Of a stretch of 64,000 nucleotides of DNA, positions 57,244-64,000 are shown piece by piece. Made by a program: the position numbers and the translations under genes. The notes under the pieces were generated by a model, which did no database searches, was not told where the DNA came from, and saw nothing but the letters and a program-made list of their open reading frames with translations. The DNA comes from Ciona intestinalis (lineage: Eukaryota > Chordata > Ascidiacea > Phlebobranchia > Cionidae). The DNA is taken from contig NC_020171.2 of the NCBI RefSeq assembly GCF_000224145.3, positions 493,251 to 557,250 of the forward strand, read 5' to 3'. Position 1 is the stretch's first letter, and every line of letters starts with the position of its first letter.

Positions 57244-60200
57244 ATGAAATGGTTATATATATTAGTACTGATTTTCCTGTACTTCGTTTACTTACTCGTC
57301 GGTGCGGGCGTTTTTGTGGCACTTGAATTTTCAAGAGAAGAATTAGAATGTCAAAGAACCATTACGGAAATCGGCGAAGTTGCGGCAAAAGTAAATTCAA
57401 ATCTTTCAAACGCTAATGGCAGCAACGATAATTTAACGGGCGAGGATTTTAGAAATCTTATACAGGTAAAAATGTGATTATACCTTTAGTAATAAATGTG
57501 TATTGCAATGGCTAAGTCATTAAATATAATTAATGTAACTTGCTTTATCCTCGCGTGGCCGGAAAACGACAGTCTTTATAACACGGGTGTGCTGTTTCAT
57601 ACAACTCGTGCTTACGGGTTACCACGTGCGTAACTTTGTGAGTATTTTTATATACGTATATATATATACTGCATGGCTGACAGTTTAGGAAATCCTTTAG
57701 TGACCACTGGGTTGGAGAATAGGTATGACGTTTTAAACAATACGTATAGATAGGCAGTACTGTACTGAGAAATATGCAAACCGTTTCCAAAATCCAAGTC
57801 TCAATACGTAAGCCTATACGTAAGCCTATACGTATAGATAAGTAGTAATTTTCTGTGTAATAGGCAAACAATGGAACAAATCCCCAGCCCTCGCTAAAGA
57901 AATTAACCCGTACACAGTTATAGAGCCTACCTTTTGTTAAGCGATTCTATTGATCAAAACCGAATCGGTCGTTACGCTAGAATGAGTATGGAAAGTTTCC
58001 CCCTAATGCCTACGTCATACTCACCCCAAATAGCCTACAACGGCTACCAAGAAACCTATATTACGGAACAGATGGAACACCTTTTTATTCTATTTTCTTG
58101 TCCCATTTTATAGTACACAAAAAAGATTCAAAGAATTATAAAACCAATTCTTACGACTCCCATAGACCGTTGTTAATTGATTAAAGCACGATCAGGATAT
58201 TTAGATATTATGTGCTAAAGGTGTCCCATCTCCCCCCAGTACTATATCTATCACGGTAAGCACTTTTCAGTGCTAACTATATTGAAAGTTTGTCTTCCCG
58301 CTATACTACATGACAGTTACTACCGACTTAACTGTTCAAGTTATAACCGTTAGTGGTGATAATAAAAGTTGAAGAGACCAAACATCTGGTATTTGATAAA
58401 GCAGTCAGAACCCGTCCGAAGACCTATATAGGCGTTCAGTCTAACTAAGATTACGCACCTTCAGAAGTCAATATACAACTTCTATTATAGCAGAAACAAC
58501 AGCAACAAACGGAACGCCGAAGCTTTTATAATGGGGGTCTTAAATATATGGTATACAGTGCGTAGGTGGTATTATAGCTTTTGTTACGCAGTCAGTCGTA
58601 AAATTGTACGCCCTTTTTATTGGATTATGGTAGTGTATAGTAAAAATCGTCAGATTTAAAGTCTTTTTTATCTGTTTGTTTATGTATAGTACTGTAGGGT
58701 AAGATGGATACTGTTAGCACATATTATCCCATATTTTTCGATTGTATTTTTAACAATTAACAACGTTTTTTAAAGTCTTAAGCATACGGGTATAGAATTC
58801 TATGAATGTGCTTTGTTTACTACCAAACGGAACGAAAAACAGAATAATAAAAACGAGTCCCATCTTTCCCCAACCTACTATATATATAGCAATTTAATTA
58901 AAATATATATAAAAAACATGTTTAAATTAAACTAAACTTATTTTACAGTTAATTCGTGAAGCCCCACAAAACGGAGTTCAATTCGATTCAAATCAAACTG
59001 CGAGCTGCGCACACAACTGGGATTTTCATAACGCACTTTTCTTTGCTGGGACAGTTGTTACTACTATAGGTAAAATACGAATTAACAATTATTTACTGTA
59101 GTATAGTAGGGTGGGGGAAGTTGGGACACATTTTAACTCTATTTTCTCGTCCAATGTGGTAGTAAACAAGGAACTTTCAAAGAATTATAAAACTATATGC
59201 TCAAGACTCCCATAGACCGTTATTAACTGTTTAAAACACGATCAGGATATTATGCGCCAAAGGTGTCCCATCTTCCCCAATCCTACTATACATAATTGGG
59301 TCTAAATACAGAAAACAATCACCCACAAAGTTATATACGTGGCAACTCGTAAGCGGGCACGACGTGTATAAAACGGAACACTCGTGTTTTAAATACTTGT
59401 CGTTTTCTGGTCACGCGAGGATCAAGCAAGTTACATTCATTCAATGCTGGTATTGGTACAGTAGTACACGACCCTAGAAATATAGCTTTTGTGCGCTTTA
59501 ATTGAAGGCAGAATCAATTGTATTGAAATAATCGACATTTTAGCATAAAGAACCTGCTAGTTAAAGTAATAATACCATATGTTCGACAATAAAACTGAAT
59601 AGAGTAATCGCCCTTGACACTCAGTAACGAAATTTCTATTTTGGTGTATTAGGATAATAATATACAGTTATAAATTTAATTGGCATAAGTCTTATTGTAA
59701 CTACCATGTAATTTAACTACAATTGCTGCTTTTGGTATACAAATTATGAACATAAAACGTTTTGCTCACTCTTAAATTCAAATACCTTATCATACTTAAT
59801 TGAATGTATTGTTGGGTGCCATAAAATACATCTTAAAATGGGACACCTTTAGCACTTAATAACCAAATATCCTGATCGTGTTTTAAACAGTTAACAACGG
59901 TCTATGCGAGTCGTGAGGATACGGTTTTATAATTTTTTGAATGTTCTTTATTTACTTCCAAATGGGACGAGAAAATAGAACAAAAAGGTCTCCCATCTTC
60001 CCGAACCCTACTGTATAAAAAAAATTAAATGTTATATAAAGATTATCATTTTTCGTAGGTTATGGAAATATCAGTCCCCAGACATTTGGCGGGCGAGTGT
60101 TCTGTATCTTCTATGCGGCAATAGGAATCCCGCTTTTCGCAATAATGTTTGCAGCTATCGGAGAAAAATTGTCGAAACTATTCAAAAGATTGGACACAAA

Positions 60201-61718
60201 ACTTACAAAAAAGGTAATGCGATAAAATATCATTGTAACTCGTAAGCGAGGACGAAGTGTGTGGAACAGAACACCCCCGACTATAATAACGACTGTCGTT
60301 GCCCCAAGCTGGACTCTGCCCCTTTTTTAATACGAGGTATATGAAACAAAACACCCGTGTTATAACGACTGTCGTTGCCCTGCCATGAAAGGATAAATAA
60401 GTTACATATTCATTCATTCATTCATTCATTCATTCATTCATTCATTCATTCATTCATTCATTCATTCATTCATTCATTCATTCACTCATTCATTTATTTA
60501 CTTATTTATTCATTCATTCATTCTCTTTTTATTCATTCATTTATTCACTTATTCATTCAATCACTTATTTATTTATACAGACTCGAAGTTCGATTCTACG
60601 CAAAGCATTCGTGTTCGTAGTCACTGCTGGGACGTTGCTGCTGTTCTGTTGCGTCATACCAGCGTTTGTATTCGTAGCTGTAGAGAAGTGGGACTACAAC
60701 GAAGCGTTCTATTACTCGTTCATAACCCTAACTACCATTGGCTTTGGGGACTTTGTAGTCGGTAAGTTACAGTTACGACCTAAACAAAATAAAAAATAAA
60801 CGTTTAATTTTTTTTCAAAAAAAATAGACAAAGAACGCTGTTTTAGTATTGTATATGTTGTTGGGGCAAGATGGTCCACATTTTAATGAAGTATAGCGGG
60901 GATATAACGTATAGTAGGTTGGGGTAAGATGGTCCCTATATCCATTCTCTTTTATCGTCCCATTTGGTTGTAAACAAAGAATGTTCAATGAATTATATAA
61001 CCGTATCCACACTAAAAACGTATATACTCTAAAAGAGCGTTATTAGTTGTTAATTGATAAAAAAAACATTAGGAAATATGGGATATTATGTGCTATCATA
61101 CCCATCTTACCCCACAGTATAATGTATATAAGTTCTTTGTTAATTTTACGGACAGCGTGTTTTTATTCTATCCACTAATATTAAGCGTTTTTTTCATTTT
61201 AACTTTTAATGCACTTGCATTTGGAGAATACGGAAAAGGTAAGTTTTATTTAGGTAATTGTTTTTAAACCGGCCAATTTAAGAAGATACCGTGACTTACC
61301 ATATATAGAGGGTGGGGGAGATGGGACACCCTTTCATTATATTTCTGGTCGCTATTTGTAGTAAACAAAGAACATTCAAAGAATTATAAAACTGTATCCT
61401 CACGACTTCCACAGACCGTTGATAATTGTTTAAAACACGATCAGGATATTTGGATGTTATGTGCTAAAGGTGTCCCATCTTTCCCCACCCTACTATATAC
61501 AAGTTATGTAGCAATTTTAAACCGTGTTTTAACTGCAATATATTTCCTAATCTAACCTTTACTGAATCAAGAAATAAATTAATGTTTTTTCAAAGGTACC
61601 GATGCGGACTTGAGCTATGCAACTATATATAAGGTCGCAGTTTACTTATGGATTTTATTCGGCTTAGCTTATATGGCAACAGTAATCAGCATTGTTAGTG
61701 GATATATGCACGATACAG
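57244..61718 (+). CDS. KCNK: Two-pore-domain potassium channel, TALK/TASK-2-like (3' end unresolved)
   Basis: Five coding exons covering 267 residues: 57244-57465, 58949-59069, 60059-60213, 60581-60761 and 61596-61718, all phases matching. Layout: M1 helix (WLYILVLIFLYFVYLLVGAG), extracellular cap with N-glycosylation sequons (NGS, NLT) and a cysteine (SCAHNW), pore helix 1 with filter TTIGYG (about 112-117). Then M2 (FCIFYAAIGIPLFAIMFAAIG), M3 (FVFVVTAGTLLLFCCVIPAF), pore 2 with filter TTIGFGDFVV (about 217-226) and M4 (VAVYLWILFGLAYMATVISI). GYG in pore 1 and GFG in pore 2 are normal for K2P channels. VVGTD after pore 2 and LWILFGLA in M4 resemble KCNK5/16/17. The channel is a plasma-membrane background K+ conductance. 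The cytoplasmic C-terminus after residue 267 was not found; at least one more exon should follow. Confidence 0.88.
60408..60580. repeat. ATTC microsatellite at a K2P intron acceptor
   Basis: About 170 bp of nearly pure (ATTC)n, with decayed ATTT and ACTC units, forming the tail of a SINE copy (60225-60410). It runs directly into the acceptor 'atttatacag' of exon 60581-60761. An 81-codon frame through it encodes only a repeat of SFIH and is not a gene. Confidence 0.9.
61303..61498 (+). mobile_element. MITE-like element, family A, in K2P intron
   Basis: Left end 'atatagagggtgggggagat', right end 'catctttccccaccctacta'. Other K2P intron copies: 58062-58250 (A), 58688-58885 (B, reverse), 59101-59290 (A), 59836-60015 (A, reverse), 60908-61125 (B) and 61780-61970 (decayed). 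Confidence 0.75.
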
Positions 61719-64000
61719 GTGAAATAAACTCGTTTTCTTTAGTTTCAATAAAAACATCATAGCCTATATATGTAATATACTAGTGTGGGGGAAAATAGGA
61801 CAGTTTTTCATTCTTTTTTTTCGTCACATTTGGTAGCCTAGTAATAAAGAAAATTTAAAGAATTATATAACCGTACCTACACAACTCTTATAGACCTTTA
61901 TTAATTGTTTAAAACACGATCAGGATATTTGAATATTACGTGCTAAATGTGTCACCTCTTACCCACAATACTAAAAATATATGATGTAATTATACCCACA
62001 ATAAAGATAGTACATAGAAAAATACCCACAACAGTATTTTTGTGCGGAAATTTGAATTTTATGTTTACTATGGCTAAATACAGCAGTGCGGAACGGTTTG
62101 CCAATAATCTGGTTCTGTTATGCTTGTCCATACAGTGGTCAATAAAACGACACAAGATTTGTTTAATCTAAACGACTGTTGGCGTTATAACGTCATACGC
62201 ATAGATATCATATCCCGCTTAATTTAACAAAATGTTATTGGCATATGGTGTGCTCAAAGGACCGAGTATAATGAAATGTTTATATAGAAAATTTTATATA
62301 TAGTATAGTGTAGGGTAAGATGGATACTCTAAGTATATAGTTACCTAAAATTTGAACCATGTTTTACGGTTTTATAATTGAATGAATGAATGAATGAATG
62401 AATGAATGAATAAATGAATGAATGTAACTCACTTTATCGTCGCATGGTGGAAAACGACAGTCGTTATAACACGGGTGTTCATACACCTCGTGCCAGCTTA
62501 CAAGTTACCGTGTATGTTACTTTGTGGGTGAAAATTATGTAAATATTCTTTGTTTACTACTAAATAGGTCAATAAAAGAGTACAAACAATCTTTCTACCG
62601 TAACCTATATATGGTAAAATCGAAAGCAATTCCAAAATTTTTTGATCATTTTAGGAATTTCAAACCGAAAGAACACCAACGAATTATACATATTACAAAT
62701 AAATCAGTTTTTAAAAAAGCTTATAATAAATATCACATAATAGTTAATTAAATAAACCCAAACCTACAGTTTCTTTTTAACCTAATTTTAAAATAAAACC
62801 CAAAATTGACAAAGGATGTGTTTGGCTATTACGCAACGGCGAAAGTTTTTAAACCAACATGTTTGTTAGAATGACTCGTGTTTTTTTGTTCTGGTATGCA
62901 AGTTATGTTTGAACTTAATTAAAGCGAGGCTTGGCGTTTGCTAGCGGAAACCGCAGCCCCGTATGGCAATAATAACAATTCTACCACGCCTGTACTAATA
63001 TAAAGGCAGTTTTAAAAGTCATTTTTTAAATGGATGGATGTTAGCCTACTTGTTTTGTTCTCGCGTGACGGGGCAGATAAGATATTCGTTATAAAACGGG
63101 TGTTCTGTTTCATAAACCCCGTGGCAGCTTACGAGTTACCACGTATATGTCACTTTGTGGGTAATTATTTTTTGAAGTTTTTAATGTGTGCCTGGCAATA
63201 GAGACACCCCATAAGCAACCACTAAGTTTGGGAGTCATTATTCCAACCCAGTGGTCACTATTGGGTTGTAGCACCCTAGGTGTCTGCATAATAGTCTAAC
63301 TTTGGCCTAAATCTTAAGCCTCATAGCGTGACACACTGTAAGACCTCACCCACGTAGAAAGTTGGTTAGCGCGCCTGCCTATAATCAAAGGTAGCGGGTT
63401 CAATGCTCTTCGTTGCTACCATTGTGGGCGTATGTGTCATGGGGCAAAACACTGAACTGCAATTTCTCTAACCCAGTGGTAATCAGTGGATTGTCTAAAT
63501 TACCAGCCACACATAAAAAAGTGAATAATCCTCTCCAGCAAAATAATCACCCACAAAGTAAATCGCAGCAGGGGGTAGTTTATGGAAACAAAACAAAACT
63601 AAACCACTGGTGACAGTAGTTTTATTACTTTTCAATGGGTCTGCAAACGTCATTTTAATTGCACATTAATAACGGCATTACAAGTAGCTTTCATTAAACG
63701 TTTCCCAACAACAGGATGGTATATTGGTAGCTATACAGGCATTCGTCAGTGCCTATAAATTGGGTCCAAATTAAAAATATGAGTGGGAAATTGAAAGGTA
63801 AATCAGAAATATTAGAAATTTGATTTTTTTTTAATTAAAACTCTCCCAAAAATGCGATTTCATAATCGTTTAATTGAAACCATTTTAGTCACTTTGTACG
63901 AACAGTGTCTTTATAAAAACTATTTCTTTAACGAAATAGTTGTCTGCTTTAAATAATTAATTACAATCGACTGTGAGTTAAATGAATGTGACTTATTTAT
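61719..64000. other. Region downstream of the last recognised K2P exon
   Basis: Should hold the remaining K2P intron(s). Visible: a decayed MITE (61780-61970), a family B left end near 62300-62345, a GAAT microsatellite (62371-62423) starting a reversed SINE tail (62420-62530), a SINE tail at 63055-63170, family D ends (63285-63365) and a sense SINE head and middle (63358-63560). An open frame at 62524-62751 is partly MITE core and does not join in phase to exon 61596-61718. Confidence 0.5.
62371..62530 (-). mobile_element. SINE tail with GAAT microsatellite, reverse orientation
   Basis: (GAAT)n from 62371, then 'aactcactttatcgtcgcat', 'gacagtcgttataacacggg' and 'cacctcgtgccagcttacaa'. It appears inserted in a family B MITE, whose pieces flank it ('gggtaagatggatactctaa' left, 'aaatattctttgtttactac' right). 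Confidence 0.6.

Noticed and set aside
60375..60620. Open frame encoding repeated SFIH residues
   Set aside because: It is the translation of the (ATTC)n microsatellite in a K2P intron and only runs into the real exon by chance.
62524..62751. Possible last K2P exon
   Set aside because: Its left third is MITE core sequence, and splicing exon 61596-61718 to the AG at 62567-62568 puts a stop codon two codons later.

Overview
The window is animal nuclear DNA: AT-rich, full of short exons with GT/AG introns, and loaded with short non-coding repeats. Protein similarity (recognised by eye from remembered families, no search run) and the dense dispersed inverted-repeat elements with ends like GGGTGGGGGAAGATGGGACA point to a tunicate, most likely Ciona (intestinalis/robusta group). 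There is one 50-N assembly gap (48618-48667).

Layout. (1) 453-3974, minus: a complete DHRS12-like short-chain dehydrogenase gene (copy A, 6 exons, about 321 aa). (2) 3975-15809: nearly 12 kb with no gene I can support, made of MITE copies, a 71-bp minisatellite and other repeats. (3) 15810-22483, minus: a second, diverged DHRS12-like gene (copy B, 7 exons, about 320 aa). (4) 23052-28513, plus: a complete DENND6 (FAM116) gene, head-to-head with copy B across 568 bp. (5) 30480-37678, minus: a complete ARIH2 (Ariadne-2) RBR ubiquitin ligase gene of 10 exons, including a 22-nt microexon. (6) 39008-40905, minus: an ABHD14B-like hydrolase gene of 4 exons. (7) 41835-53755, minus: a complete MCM2 gene of 17 exons (about 878 aa) with two E2F-like sites just upstream. 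Its 3.3-kb intron at 45693-49016 holds, on the plus strand, an unknown terminal exon and the first exons of ALG13, cut by the gap. The flanks of that piece suggest it may be misplaced in the assembly. (8) 54118-54189, minus: tRNA-Gln(TTG). (9) 57244 onward, plus: a two-pore-domain potassium channel of the TALK/TASK-2 type. Its five core exons reach 61718; its C-terminal end is not resolved.

The genes are ordinary conserved metazoan genes (redox enzymes, Rab GEF, ubiquitin ligase, hydrolase, replication helicase, N-glycosylation, K+ channel). They do not form one pathway. I see no operon, CRISPR, phage or secondary-metabolism system.

The remainder is repeats: at least four MITE-like families (called A, B, C and D here), a tRNA-derived SINE with an ATTC-rich tail, a hAT-type MITE with a clean 8-bp target duplication, a second hAT-like element with no target duplication, several minisatellites and ATTC microsatellites. 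The most useful observations are the probable misassembly around ALG13, the intron difference between the two DHRS12 copies, and several places where repeats have copied or built splice-site regions (ARIH2 exon 1 donor, an MCM2 acceptor, DENND6 exon 2 acceptor, ARIH2 last acceptor).
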